Assembly (NCBI GenBank): GCA_002733805.1 | Contig: NVXG01000004.1 | Location: 41,153-105,152 of the forward strand | Source of the DNA: Robiginitomaculum sp. | GTDB lineage: Bacteria > Pseudomonadota > Alphaproteobacteria > Caulobacterales > Maricaulaceae | Direction of reading: 5' to 3' | DNA length: 64,000 nt | In this document: in pieces, positions 8,806-18,116 of the stretch | How the letters are laid out: every line of letters starts with the position of its first letter | Position numbering within the stretch: position 1 is the first letter of the stretch | Program-made: the position numbers and the translations under genes | Notes under the pieces: model-generated | What the model was told of the DNA's origin: nothing | Database searches by the model: none | What the model saw: the letters and a program-made list of their open reading frames with translations, nothing else

Positions 8806-9894
8806 ATGCAATTGTTACGCATGTTCACGGCCATCTGTATGGTTCTGTTTGCTGGGACCCTAGCCAGAGCCGATGTTTTTACCGTGGTTGATGTACCGAT
8901 TGATGCCTATGGAGCCAGTGTAACCGAAGCCCGCCGCGCAGCAATTTCAGCCGGCACCGAAGAGGCTGCCAATCGGCTGGTTGAGCGTTTGACCTTACAA
9001 TCGGATCGGTATGAAGCAAACTGGTCGCAAATCGATGCTGCTTTGGCCTCACAATTGGTGGCTGGCATTCAAATTCAAGATGAAAAACGCAGTAACCGCA
9101 GGTATTTGGGCCGATTACAAGTGACGTTTGACCAGACCCGGGTTCGTGATTTCTTGCGCGCACAAAATCTGCCCTTTGTCGAAGCGCAAACTGCCAATGC
9201 CTTGATCCTGCCAGTATGGAACGGCGCGGAAGGCGCAGTTTTGTGGCGTAATAATTTGTGGCGGCAGACTTGGCAAAACAGTCGTCCGGAACACGACCTG
9301 ACCCCGTTGAATTTACCTTTAACAGACTTGGGCGATCAGCAGGCGCTTACCGCAAACCAAGCCATTCGGTTTGAACATGAGGCGTTGGCAACTTTGGCCA
9401 AACGCTATGATGTGACAAAAATCGTGGTGGCGATTGCCACCAATAATGGACCGGGTCGGGTGGAGGTGCGAGTTGGTATCGTCAGCTGGAATGATGAAGG
9501 GCGCGCCAGTGTGCGCCATCAGCGCTTTTACGGAGATGGCAATGATATGGGGACCGGCCTGCGCGCCTTAAAAAAGGCATATGTCAGGGCGCGAGCCGAT
9601 TTGGTAGCTTCGCTGGAACGAGAATGGAAGCAACGGGCCGTGGTGCGTAATGATACCATTACCCAGGTTCGTTTAACCGCTTCGTATACGTCCTTAAGCC
9701 AATGGCGACGTATTCGTGACGTTTTGGCAAAATCGCCATTGGTTCGCGAAGCACGGTTGGATGCGTTGAGCGCCGATGGTGCATTGATGACCCTGACCTA
9801 TGTCGGGACCGAACAGCAATTGGCTACGCAATTGGCCGAAGGTGGCGTTCTGTTTGGCGATTCGGACATTGGTCCTGTAGCCAGATTGCGATAG
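8806..9894 (+). CDS. DUF2066 domain exported protein (362 aa)
   Basis: Conserved alphaproteobacterial/gammaproteobacterial protein of unknown function. A signal peptide of about 20 residues (MQLLRMFTAICMVLFAGTLA) leads into FTVVDVPIDAYG and a Glu/Ala/Arg-rich helix, as in DUF2066. The rest looks like mixed alpha/beta with no catalytic signature I recognise. The ATG at 8806 is preferred over one at 8749 because it puts the hydrophobic segment at the N-terminus and has AAGGAA upstream. The gene lies next to purM and just before hdaA (9-base gap), its usual alphaproteobacterial neighbourhood, which supports the family call but not a function. Confidence 0.85.
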   Translation: MQLLRMFTAICMVLFAGTLARADVFTVVDVPIDAYGASVTEARRAAISAGTEEAANRLVERLTLQSDRYEANWSQIDAALASQLVAGIQIQDEKRSNRRYLGRLQVTFDQTRVRDFLRAQNLPFVEAQTANALILPVWNGAEGAVLWRNNLWRQTWQNSRPEHDLTPLNLPLTDLGDQQALTANQAIRFEHEALATLAKRYDVTKIVVAIATNNGPGRVEVRVGIVSWNDEGRASVRHQRFYGDGNDMGTGLRALKKAYVRARADLVASLEREWKQRAVVRNDTITQVRLTASYTSLSQWRRIRDVLAKSPLVREARLDALSADGALMTLTYVGTEQQLATQLAEGGVLFGDSDIGPVARLR

Positions 9895-9903
9895 AGACGT
9901 CAA

Positions 9904-10611
9904 ATGGCAGCTCAGCTCTGGTTTGACTTTTCACCGACAAATGGGTCGATCGGGCATGTGCAATTCTGTGATGGGCGTAGTAATGCCTCGGCTAGAAGCG
10001 CGTTAAATCGGTGGCGATCATGGCCTTCTGGTGTTTTAATTCTGGTTGGCCCCTCCGGTAGTGGTAAATCCCATTTGGTTGGGCTGTGGTCCAAAACCGT
10101 GCAAGGCCAGATCATCAGCGCTTCGTGTATTCCGCAACGCCTACAAGGCAATATTGTGGTGGAAAATACGGATCATGAACTGGATGAGGAAGGGCTGTTC
10201 CACCTGTTAAACCGTGCCGCATCTGGGCAGGCAAAAGTGCTGTTGGTGGCGCGGTGCGGCCCGCAAGGTTGGGACGTGCAATTGGGTGATTTGGGCTCAC
10301 GTTTACGTGCCGCAGAAATGGTGAGAATTGATGAACCAGATGACGATGTTTTAAGCTGTATTTTGCAAAAATTATGCAAGGACCGGATGATCAAATTGAA
10401 TGATAAATTAATCCAGTACCTGATCCCCAGAATGGAGCGATCCTCACAAGGGGCGTTACAGCTTGTTGATGCGCTAAACTCCCGCTCCCTAGAGACCAGC
10501 CGCCCGGTGAATACTGCTTTGGCCCGTTTGGTTCTCGCAGAATTGGCTAAAAAACCAGAATTACTGTGTTTGATGGAAGACGAGGCGGCGAGCCGTGTTG
10601 CATCAGTATGA
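9904..10611 (+). CDS. hdaA: DnaA regulatory inactivator HdaA (235 aa)
   Basis: A DnaA-related AAA+ protein that works with the DNA-loaded beta clamp to stimulate ATP hydrolysis by DnaA and prevent re-initiation. The N-terminal QLWFDF (residues 4-9) is a clamp-binding motif in the position used by Hda/HdaA. Walker A GPSGSGKS is at 49-56 and the C-terminal lid contains SSQGALQLVDAL. It is short, without the DnaA DNA-binding domain, as expected. It follows the DUF2066 gene by 9 bases and overlaps ppx by 4 bases. In many alphaproteobacteria ppk lies between hdaA and ppx; here it is missing. Confidence 0.92.
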   Translation: MAAQLWFDFSPTNGSIGHVQFCDGRSNASARSALNRWRSWPSGVLILVGPSGSGKSHLVGLWSKTVQGQIISASCIPQRLQGNIVVENTDHELDEEGLFHLLNRAASGQAKVLLVARCGPQGWDVQLGDLGSRLRAAEMVRIDEPDDDVLSCILQKLCKDRMIKLNDKLIQYLIPRMERSSQGALQLVDALNSRSLETSRPVNTALARLVLAELAKKPELLCLMEDEAASRVASV

Positions 10612-12113
10612 TGACCCGTAATTCGGCGCCGCAATTGATTGACAAAGCGGTGATTGACGTTGGTTCCAACTCGGTTCGTTTGGTGATCTTTCGGACCAAT
10701 GCCACTTTTTTCCAACCGATTTTCAATGAAAAGGTTTCCGCCAGTTTAGGGCGCGGTGTGATGGACACTAGATTGCTCAACCCCAAGGGGGTGAGTGCAA
10801 CCAGAACCGCCATGGTCCGGTTTATGAAAATCATCAAAGCCCGTGGTATTTCCAGCGTGTATGCAGTGGCGACCGCAGCGGTGCGAGATGCGGAAGATGG
10901 TACAGATTTTCTTGCGAAGATCGAGGCGGAGACCGGCTTGCAAGTCAAAATGCTGTCTGGTGCCGAAGAAGCACGGCTGTCGGCGTTGGGGGTCATTGCT
11001 GGCGAGCCAACCGCCAATGGCCTGATGGCTGATTTGGGTGGTTCTTCGTTGGAGTTGGTGCGTCTGGCTGATGGAAAGCCGGGGGTTGGAATTACCCACA
11101 AATTGGGTCCGTTGGCCATGGGCATCGATCGTCGGTTTGATCTGAAAACAATCAAAAAAGAAGCGACCAGAATTCTCGAAAATTCATTTGAATTTGATCA
11201 GGAAAATCCACCCAAAACTTTATACGCCGTCGGCGGTGCTTGGCGATCTTTGGCCTTGGTCCATATTGAACTAAAGGGCTATCCCCTGCACATTTTGCAC
11301 AATTATCGCCTGAGTTACCGTGAAGCTAAAGTCCTGACCAAACTGGTTGAGCGCCAAAGCCCGGATTCATTGACTAAAGTACTGGGCATTTCAGCACGCA
11401 GAGCCGCCACGTTACCCTATGCTGCTTTGCTGTTGGGCCGATTGCTGAAACTAACCAAAGTGCGCGAAGTGGTTATTTCTTCGTTCGGGTTGCGTGAAGG
11501 TCTACTCTACGATGATTTGCCGCCAGAACAGGCGAGCCGGCATCCTGTCTTGGCTTCGGTTGAAGCCTTGGCGCACCAGAATTGGTCATCACCTGAATTT
11601 GGCCGGGCGGTGGAAGAATGGTTAGCGCCAGTATTTGACCATATCAAACCAGTATTCGGAAAAACGCGCACTAAATTACTGCAAACCGCAGTTTGCCAGT
11701 TGGCCGATATCGGAGCCCGTATGCACCCAGATCATCGGGCGGAAATTGCTTTTGATCTGGTTTTGTTTGCACCGTTTGCTGGCTTGACCCATGCCGAGCG
11801 TACTGCATTGGCGCTGGTGGTGTTTCACCGGTGCGCTGGCCCGGTCGTGCCGCCGCGTATTTCGTTGCTCATGCGACTGGTTGACGAGGATATACGGTCC
11901 TGGGCCACAACGATCGGACTTGGCTTGCGTTGTGCCTCTGCTGTTTCGGGGCGGACCAAAATCTTGTTGGAACAGACCAGACTATCCATCAAGGATGATG
12001 TCCTGACGCTGGATGCCCACGATGAGCAAAGCGCGTTGCTGACCACCACACCGGGCCGCCGCTTGCAGGATCTGGCCGATGCCATGAGTTTGCAGTCCCA
12101 ATTGACCGGCTAG
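10608..12113 (+). CDS. ppx: Exopolyphosphatase / GppA-family phosphatase (501 aa)
   Basis: Hydrolyses polyphosphate ends or pppGpp; the two activities cannot be told apart by eye. The ASKHA phosphate-1 motif DVGSNSVRLVIF is near the N-terminus. GAEEARLSALGV carries the catalytic Glu, and the second phosphate loop is LMADLGGSSLELV. A C-terminal HD-like helical region follows. The ATG at 10608 overlaps the hdaA stop as ATGATGA, implying coupled translation; an in-frame GTG at 10566 would overlap hdaA far more. A ppk partner is not adjacent. Confidence 0.92.
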   Translation: MMTRNSAPQLIDKAVIDVGSNSVRLVIFRTNATFFQPIFNEKVSASLGRGVMDTRLLNPKGVSATRTAMVRFMKIIKARGISSVYAVATAAVRDAEDGTDFLAKIEAETGLQVKMLSGAEEARLSALGVIAGEPTANGLMADLGGSSLELVRLADGKPGVGITHKLGPLAMGIDRRFDLKTIKKEATRILENSFEFDQENPPKTLYAVGGAWRSLALVHIELKGYPLHILHNYRLSYREAKVLTKLVERQSPDSLTKVLGISARRAATLPYAALLLGRLLKLTKVREVVISSFGLREGLLYDDLPPEQASRHPVLASVEALAHQNWSSPEFGRAVEEWLAPVFDHIKPVFGKTRTKLLQTAVCQLADIGARMHPDHRAEIAFDLVLFAPFAGLTHAERTALALVVFHRCAGPVVPPRISLLMRLVDEDIRSWATTIGLGLRCASAVSGRTKILLEQTRLSIKDDVLTLDAHDEQSALLTTTPGRRLQDLADAMSLQSQLTG

Positions 12114-12134
12114 AAACCAGATTGATTTTTTGGA

Positions 12135-13280
12135 TCAGCCTTCCAGAACGATCTGGCCATTTTGCAGGCGTAAGCCAAGTTCCCCGGCTTTCATGGCCAA
12201 AGCATCTTCGCCAAATTCCTGACGACGCCAGCCTTTTAAAGCAGCGATATCTGCCTCATCGGAAGCTGCGAGGCGTTCAATGTCGGCGGCATTGGCAATC
12301 AGACGTGGCGCAATGCCGATTTCTTCGGCCCGGATGCGCAGCAATACTTTCAACATTTCAACCACGGGTCCCAAACCCGGTAGATTGCGCTGTGGTTGCT
12401 TGATCTCTGGCGCGTGTTTTTCAGGATCGCTCAAAGCAGTTTTAACGGCTTTCAACAGGCCTTCGGCCGAGCGAGAGCGTTCAAAGCCATTGGGAACCGC
12501 CCGCAGACGACCCAGTGCTTCGGGGCTGGTCGGGGTTTGTTGGGCAATCTCATAGATGGCATCATCTTTCAAGATACGTCCACGAGGGCGATCCACCCGT
12601 TGCGCTTCGGTTTCGCGCCATTCGGCAACCAAGCGCATGACCGCCAACCATTTGGCCGAGTATTTACGAACTTTCATCCGCTTCCATGCTAGCGCTGGAT
12701 CAAAGGTATATATTTCTGGATTGGCCAAAAGGGCCATTTCTTCATCGAGCCAGTGCAAGCGGTTTTGCTGCTCTAGGCGGTGCACCAGGATCGGGTACAG
12801 ATCGCGCAGATGGGTAACATCGCCTATGGCATAGGTCAGTTGTTTTTCTGATAACGGACGGCGCGACCAGTCAGTAAAGCGCGAACCCTTGTCCACTTCG
12901 ATGTTCAAGGTGGCGCGGACCAACTTGTCATAGCCAATGCTGTCTCCATACCCGGCCGCCATGGCCGCGACCTGGGTGTCAAAGATCGGGTAGGGCACTT
13001 CGCCCAACATGGAATAGAAAATTTCCATATCCTGCCGGGCAGCGTGAAATACTTTGATGACAGATTTATCGCGCAGCAATTCCAGAAAAGGAGCCATGTC
13101 CAGCCCATCGGCCAGCGGATCAATGATCGCTTCGACCTCGTGCGTTGCCATCTGGATCAGGCATAATTGCGACCAAAAAGTACGCTCGCGCATGAATTCA
13201 GTGTCTACGGTGACAAAGTCAGCTTTGCGGGCAATTTTACAGGCTTCAGCCAGTTCGGATGTTTTGGTGAGAATCTTCAT
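12135..13280 (-). CDS. rnd: Ribonuclease D (381 aa)
   Basis: A 3'-5' exoribonuclease for tRNA and stable RNA 3'-end trimming. The DEDDy catalytic set is complete: D26 and E28 in VDTEFM, D84 in HAARQDMEIF, and Y150 and D154 in YAIGDVTHLRDLY. An HRDC domain lies at about residues 205-285 and a second helical HRDC-like region follows. It is convergent with ppx (21 bases between stops), which keeps the usual alphaproteobacterial hdaA-ppx-rnd neighbourhood. Confidence 0.96.
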   Translation of the reverse strand: MKILTKTSELAEACKIARKADFVTVDTEFMRERTFWSQLCLIQMATHEVEAIIDPLADGLDMAPFLELLRDKSVIKVFHAARQDMEIFYSMLGEVPYPIFDTQVAAMAAGYGDSIGYDKLVRATLNIEVDKGSRFTDWSRRPLSEKQLTYAIGDVTHLRDLYPILVHRLEQQNRLHWLDEEMALLANPEIYTFDPALAWKRMKVRKYSAKWLAVMRLVAEWRETEAQRVDRPRGRILKDDAIYEIAQQTPTSPEALGRLRAVPNGFERSRSAEGLLKAVKTALSDPEKHAPEIKQPQRNLPGLGPVVEMLKVLLRIRAEEIGIAPRLIANAADIERLAASDEADIAALKGWRRQEFGEDALAMKAGELGLRLQNGQIVLEG

Positions 13281-13335
13281 GTGCGTGGGTGTAGGGTATT
13301 GATTGAATTTTGTCGCGCAGGAAATTCAGGCACGG

Positions 13336-14622
13336 TCAAAATGTCCCCTTAATCCGGCCCCGTACCATATAAATCGCACCCACCCCGCTCAAAATGGCCA
13401 TTCCGGCAAAAGCAGATTGCACGGACAATCCAGCCAGCCCGGTATAGACCAATGCAAATTGCCCGATGATTGCCGCCAAAGCATTCATCAGCGCGCTCCC
13501 AGCCATGGTTCTGGCGCGCACTTCGATATGGGCCCGGCGTTGGGCCATGGCTTGTAAGGGCACCACGAACATGCCCGACGCAACTGATGACCCAAACATG
13601 GCGGCCATCAAGTGCCAGTTCTGGCTATCGGCCAAAAACGGCCCGGCTGTGGTGTAGGAAAAACCCGGTAAATGATTGCTCAAAAAGTAGACATCAGCGG
13701 TAAAGACCACCAGCGCGCACAGCCCGACCACCGAAAACATGACTGCATTTTGCCTAGTCGATAAAATGCCGCACATGATGGAGCCCAAAGCAGCTCCGAC
13801 GCTGAATATGGCAATGAATACCGCCACCACTGAATTATCCAGCAGCAACACGTCTTTTACATAAATCGGCAGAACTGCTAAAAAAGCGCCGCCCATTGCA
13901 TAAAACCAGGCAATGCCAATGATCGGACGCAAGATACGCGGCTCCTCGGCCACGAATTTCAAGAGATGAAACGTGGCAGCCAAAAAGTTCCAACTGATTT
14001 TCAGGTTTTCGTCAGCGGGCGGGGAAGGCGGCAAGAACCGAATGGCAAACCAACCGGCTATCGCGCAGAACATCAAGACACCACTGGTGACGATCGGTCC
14101 AGTATCCGAGGTAATCATCAAAGTGCCAAACAATGAACCCGCCAATGTGAACAGAAAAATATTACCACTAACCAAGGCGTTGCCGGGCACCAGTTCATCA
14201 TCATTCAGGAAATAAGGCATGGAGGCGAGGCGGGCCGGCGCAAAAATCGCCGACTGGGTGCCCATCAAAAACAGGCTGAGAAACAAGATCGGTGCGCTGT
14301 GCAACATAAATCCAGTTGCGGTGATCAGCATCAGGAAAATCTCGCCAAATTTGGCAATTTTCATGATCCGCGCCCGGTCGTATTTGTCTGCCAAATGCCC
14401 GGAAATAGCGGAGAATAAAAAGATTGGAATGACAAAGGTGTTGGCGGCTAAAGGCACCATATAGCGATCCGGTATTGTGCCAAACTTCAACAAGCCATAA
14501 CCAGTCAGGATCATCAGTGAAAACTTGATGATATTGTCGTTAAACGCGCCCAGTGCCTGTGCCACCAACATCGGAGCAAATTTGCGTTGGGTGAGCAACT
14601 TTCCGGTAATTCGAGCACTCAT
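13336..14622 (-). CDS. MFS transporter, LplT-like (428 aa)
   Basis: An inner-membrane protein with about 12 hydrophobic segments. The start FAPMLVAQALGAFNDNIIK and the loop SGHLADKYDRARIMK are typical of the LplT branch, which flips lysophospholipids for re-acylation. In many bacteria LplT is fused to, or next to, an acyltransferase and acyl-ACP synthetase (Aas); here it stands alone, so the substrate is inferred only from resemblance. The stop is 55 bases beyond the rnd start, on the same strand, so the two could be co-transcribed. Confidence 0.8.
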   Translation of the reverse strand: MSARITGKLLTQRKFAPMLVAQALGAFNDNIIKFSLMILTGYGLLKFGTIPDRYMVPLAANTFVIPIFLFSAISGHLADKYDRARIMKIAKFGEIFLMLITATGFMLHSAPILFLSLFLMGTQSAIFAPARLASMPYFLNDDELVPGNALVSGNIFLFTLAGSLFGTLMITSDTGPIVTSGVLMFCAIAGWFAIRFLPPSPPADENLKISWNFLAATFHLLKFVAEEPRILRPIIGIAWFYAMGGAFLAVLPIYVKDVLLLDNSVVAVFIAIFSVGAALGSIMCGILSTRQNAVMFSVVGLCALVVFTADVYFLSNHLPGFSYTTAGPFLADSQNWHLMAAMFGSSVASGMFVVPLQAMAQRRAHIEVRARTMAGSALMNALAAIIGQFALVYTGLAGLSVQSAFAGMAILSGVGAIYMVRGRIKGTF

Positions 14623-15098
14623 ATGGCAACCTCCCCGCCAGTTTAATCAACTGGCGCCAGATTGCTGGTTCACCATTGCGGCAAGATGTGGCCAAAAATA
14701 TCGAATTGTCCAGTGCATCGTTTGAAATTGCCCGGTCTCAGTATCCCAATGCCGCAGATGCCCATCTCTGGGGAGGGCTGCGGCACCATGAAAATACTCT
14801 TCGGTCTGATCTGGCTGACAACAAGTAATACAAAGCGGTTGTATTTTTGAAATAATGTTCGTTCAAAAGAAACACGGTAACTAATGTTACGGCCACGCAA
14901 TTTCATGCTAGAAAGGGTGATATTTGTGACTTTAATAACACGTTCATTTCTTATCCGGCTCTTTTACAGGGGATTCCACCCTAATTTAGAAGTTCTGGTA
15001 ACACGGCAACTTGCCAAAACCACACATTGTGTAGAATTTCATTGGAATCGCTATTTTAAGCGGCCGATAGGTTGATAATTCAAATCGAGGGAAATTCG
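14623..15098. other. 476-base intergenic region upstream of second TonB receptor
   Basis: A/T-richer spacer between the divergent MFS gene and TonB receptor. Short reading frames here (62-78 codons) lack ribosome sites and resemble nothing. A weak promoter-like pair, TTGTGT (15027-15032) and TATTTT (15052-15057), lies 40-70 bases before the receptor ATG. A small inverted repeat GTAAC-taat-GTTAC is at 14877-14890. No RNA gene or riboswitch was recognised. Confidence 0.4.
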
Positions 15099-17465
15099 AT
15101 GACCAAAAAATATTTAATGATGGGTGTTTCTGCATTGATGCTGAGTTCACCAGCAGTGGCCCAGATTGCCGATGATGAGATCATCGTTACCGGCACCAAG
15201 CGCGAGTCAACAATTCAAGATGTGCCGTTTTCAATTAACGCACAAACCCAAGCTGATATTCAACGTTCAGGTGCGACCAATCTGGAAGAACTATCCAGAA
15301 ACGTTGCCGGTCTGATTATTCAAAATCTTGGACCTGGACAAAGCCAAGTCGCCATTCGCGGTGTTTCAGCTGGGCAGATTGTTCGAGATCAACCTGGTGT
15401 TAAAGAGCAAGTGGGCGTGTATTTGGATGAATCAGTCATCTCATTGTCACTGTTCACGCCTGATCTGGATCTATTTGATCTAAACCGGGTGGAGACCTTA
15501 CGTGGACCTCAGGGAACATTGTTCGGTTCTGGTTCGGTTGGTGGTACCATTCGGTATATTACCAACAAACCGACAATCGGCGAGTTTTCTGGCTCTGCTG
15601 AAGCCAATGTCAATGTTATTGATGGTGGCGGCACAGGTGGCCACATCAAAGGCGCTGTAAATATCCCTATGGGTGACAAGGCCGCTTTGCGGGTCGTTGG
15701 TTATGCCACAGAATATGGTGGATTTATTGATGCGCTTCGTGAAGGCGGCACCATTGACGAAAATGTAAATAGCGGTAGCCGCGTTGGTGGTCGGGCCTCC
15801 ATTACGTTTCAGCCAAATGAAGCGTTTTCAATTACACCTCGGGTCATTTATCAGGAAATTGATGCGGACGGGTATAACCGCCAAGAAGTATTCAATCTTT
15901 ATGCAAATCCGTTTACCACAACCAGACCTGCGGTAACTTTTGAAGATCGTCAGCAATTCTTGTTGCGGGATGAATCATTTAGCGATCAATTGCTCATTCT
16001 AGACAATGTCATGACCTATGATCTTGGTGCCGTCGAGCTAACTTCGGTAACAAGTTATACGGATCGTGATATTCTGGTTAGCCGTGATGCCAGCGCCCTA
16101 ACGGGCAGTGTATCTGTTGATCTTGGATATCCAGATGCTGGTGTTTTGCTGCCTTCCAATCTTTTGGACACAACAAAAGTTGAGCAATTTACGCAAGAAC
16201 TTCGCTTGGCTTCCAATGGCGAGGGTCCTTTGCAATGGATCGTTGGTGGGTTTTACTCTGATACGGATCGTATCTACGCTCAACGGCTCCCAACGCCAGG
16301 TTATGCTGTGGTAACCGACGCAACTCTGGGCGCGGGCACTTCTGCGGCAGTTGCCAACGGCTTTGCCAATCTGGATAGCCCGTTTAATTCGGATCTTCCT
16401 TATAGCCTCGAGCAAATCGCTATTTTTGGTGAAGCTTCATATGACTTTACAGAACGCCTGCAAGTAACATTAGGCGGTCGGTATTATGATTATGATGAAA
16501 CCCGCACAATCACCACCGGCGGCCTGTTTGCCAATGGCGATTCCGGTGTGGTTGATTCAACGTCATCAAGTGGATTTAGCCCTCGGGCATTGCTTAGCTT
16601 TGATGTGAGTGATGATCTGACCTTAAATGCACAAGCTTCCAAAGGCTTTCGTTTGGGTGGGGTGAATGACCCACTGAACGCTGCGCTTTGCACTGCCGGT
16701 GACTTGACCATTTTTGGTGGATTTCAAGACTATGATGACGAGACTTTGTGGAATTATGAAGTTGGCATGAAAGGTAAAACACCCGGTGGTGTTCGATTTA
16801 GCGCCGCTGCATTTTATACCGACATGTCAAATTTGCAGATTACGCTTGATGCGGGTTCCTGTTCTTCACGGATTTCGTTTAACGTCCCGGATGCCCATTC
16901 GTTAGGTGTTGAATTTGAAGCCAGTGCCTCTCCGGTGGAAGGTCTGGACCTTACCATTGCGGCCAGTTTGATCGAAGCCGAGTTTGACAGCACGGTGATT
17001 GATGCCAATGGCAACATTCTGGGTGGTATTCAGGATGGCAATCGTTTGGCATCTGTACCCAAATTCCAAATCTCCGGGTCGGCAACGTATAGCTTCCCAC
17101 TGAACTTTGGTGGCACTTCTTCCGAAGGGTTTGTATCGGTTACCGGGCAGCATGTCGGGGACCGGATTACCCAGCCAGGCGATCAGGTAAATGGCGGCAT
17201 TGATGTAATTGCACATGGTTTGCCATTTGGGGGCGCACCAGCTGGTACAACAACCAGTCTGAATTTGATCCTGCCATCTTATCAGGTCATCAATTTTCGA
17301 ACTGGCATGATATTTGAAGATTTTGACATCTCATTTTATGTCAACAATCTGACAGATGAGAATGCCTTATTGTCGTATGACCGGGAACGGGGTGGACGCG
17401 CACGTCGCTCATTCAGAACCAACCAATCACGTACCTTTGGCTTTACAGTTCGCAAAAGCTTCTAG
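15099..17465 (+). CDS. TonB-dependent outer-membrane receptor (788 aa)
   Basis: A second active-uptake barrel. The signal peptide ends at about SSPAVAQ (residues 15-21). The TonB-box region EIIVTGTKRESTIQDVPFSI and the plug motif VETLRGPQGTLFGSGSVGG follow. The C-terminus RTFGFTVRKSF is a barrel end with terminal Phe. The ATG at 15099, with GAGGGA upstream, is preferred over an upstream TTG. It is monocistronic with its own strong terminator. The family is the same as the receptor at 4558-6777, but the barrels differ and the substrate is unknown. Confidence 0.93.
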   Translation: MTKKYLMMGVSALMLSSPAVAQIADDEIIVTGTKRESTIQDVPFSINAQTQADIQRSGATNLEELSRNVAGLIIQNLGPGQSQVAIRGVSAGQIVRDQPGVKEQVGVYLDESVISLSLFTPDLDLFDLNRVETLRGPQGTLFGSGSVGGTIRYITNKPTIGEFSGSAEANVNVIDGGGTGGHIKGAVNIPMGDKAALRVVGYATEYGGFIDALREGGTIDENVNSGSRVGGRASITFQPNEAFSITPRVIYQEIDADGYNRQEVFNLYANPFTTTRPAVTFEDRQQFLLRDESFSDQLLILDNVMTYDLGAVELTSVTSYTDRDILVSRDASALTGSVSVDLGYPDAGVLLPSNLLDTTKVEQFTQELRLASNGEGPLQWIVGGFYSDTDRIYAQRLPTPGYAVVTDATLGAGTSAAVANGFANLDSPFNSDLPYSLEQIAIFGEASYDFTERLQVTLGGRYYDYDETRTITTGGLFANGDSGVVDSTSSSGFSPRALLSFDVSDDLTLNAQASKGFRLGGVNDPLNAALCTAGDLTIFGGFQDYDDETLWNYEVGMKGKTPGGVRFSAAAFYTDMSNLQITLDAGSCSSRISFNVPDAHSLGVEFEASASPVEGLDLTIAASLIEAEFDSTVIDANGNILGGIQDGNRLASVPKFQISGSATYSFPLNFGGTSSEGFVSVTGQHVGDRITQPGDQVNGGIDVIAHGLPFGGAPAGTTTSLNLILPSYQVINFRTGMIFEDFDISFYVNNLTDENALLSYDRERGGRARRSFRTNQSRTFGFTVRKSF

Positions 17466-17486
17466 GTTTGATACACCATAAATAAG

Positions 17487-17520
17487 GAAAGCCCCGGCTG
17501 GAAACAGCCGGGGCTTTCTT
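17487..17520 (+). terminator. Strong intrinsic terminator
   Basis: GAAAGCCCCGGCTG and CAGCCGGGGCTTTC form a perfect 14-bp stem capped by a GAAA tetraloop, 21 bases after the TonB receptor stop. It may also serve the convergent pentapeptide-repeat gene. Confidence 0.93.
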
Positions 17521-17563
17521 CGTATGCAAGCAGGGTATTGGTCTTGCTGATTTGCCTTGTGAG

Positions 17564-18052
17564 TTAGCGACAACGGGCCACTGTCAGACCAGCCGGTAGT
17601 AGGGTGAATTCATCACCACAAACATTGGCCAATTGCGCTTGGGTAATGCGCGCTGTTTGTAGGTTTGCGCCAGAAATCAGGGCGCCAGACAAGTTGGCGC
17701 CGGTAAAGTCTGCACCACCAAAATACCCACCTACCATCACTGCATCCTGCAAATTGGCATTTCTGAAGCTGGAGCCAGAAAAGCGTCCGCCAAACAAATT
17801 ACTGATCGACAAGTCTGCACCAGAGAAATTGCTACCATTCATGGTGGAGAGGCTTAAATTTGATTGACGCAAGCGCGTTCCGGAAAAATTACGTCTGGGC
17901 ATGTCCTTGAACGAAAAATCGGCTTGAAACAGGTTGCATCCAGCACACGAGGCACCGCCAGCAGTACTTTCGATCTGCTGGGCATTTTGTGCCATTGCCG
18001 GTGCGCCAAAACACAAGGCGGCGATGAGTAAACCGAATGGGAACGCTTTCAT
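17564..18052 (-). CDS. Exported pentapeptide-repeat protein (162 aa)
   Basis: A signal peptide ending at APAMAQ (residues 17-22) leads into about 90 residues of A(D/N)LXX-type repeats, e.g. SGADLSISNL, NANLQDAVM, GADFTGANLSGALISGANL, which fold as a right-handed quadrilateral beta-helix. There are two Cys in CAGCN just before the repeats and two near the C-terminus, possibly disulfides in the periplasm. Function is unknown for such exported forms; the DNA-gyrase mimic role belongs to cytoplasmic members. It lies 64 bases downstream of nrdJ on the same strand. Confidence 0.85.
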   Translation of the reverse strand: MKAFPFGLLIAALCFGAPAMAQNAQQIESTAGGASCAGCNLFQADFSFKDMPRRNFSGTRLRQSNLSLSTMNGSNFSGADLSISNLFGGRFSGSSFRNANLQDAVMVGGYFGGADFTGANLSGALISGANLQTARITQAQLANVCGDEFTLLPAGLTVARCR

Positions 18053-18116
18053 GGCGGGTACCTGTCTTGAATAGGATACTAAATCCCGAGCAACAGATCA
18101 CAGATCGGTTTTCAAA

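Noticed and set aside
14662..15075. Short open frames in the gap before the second TonB receptor
   Set aside because: No ribosome sites, no family resemblance and unlikely composition.
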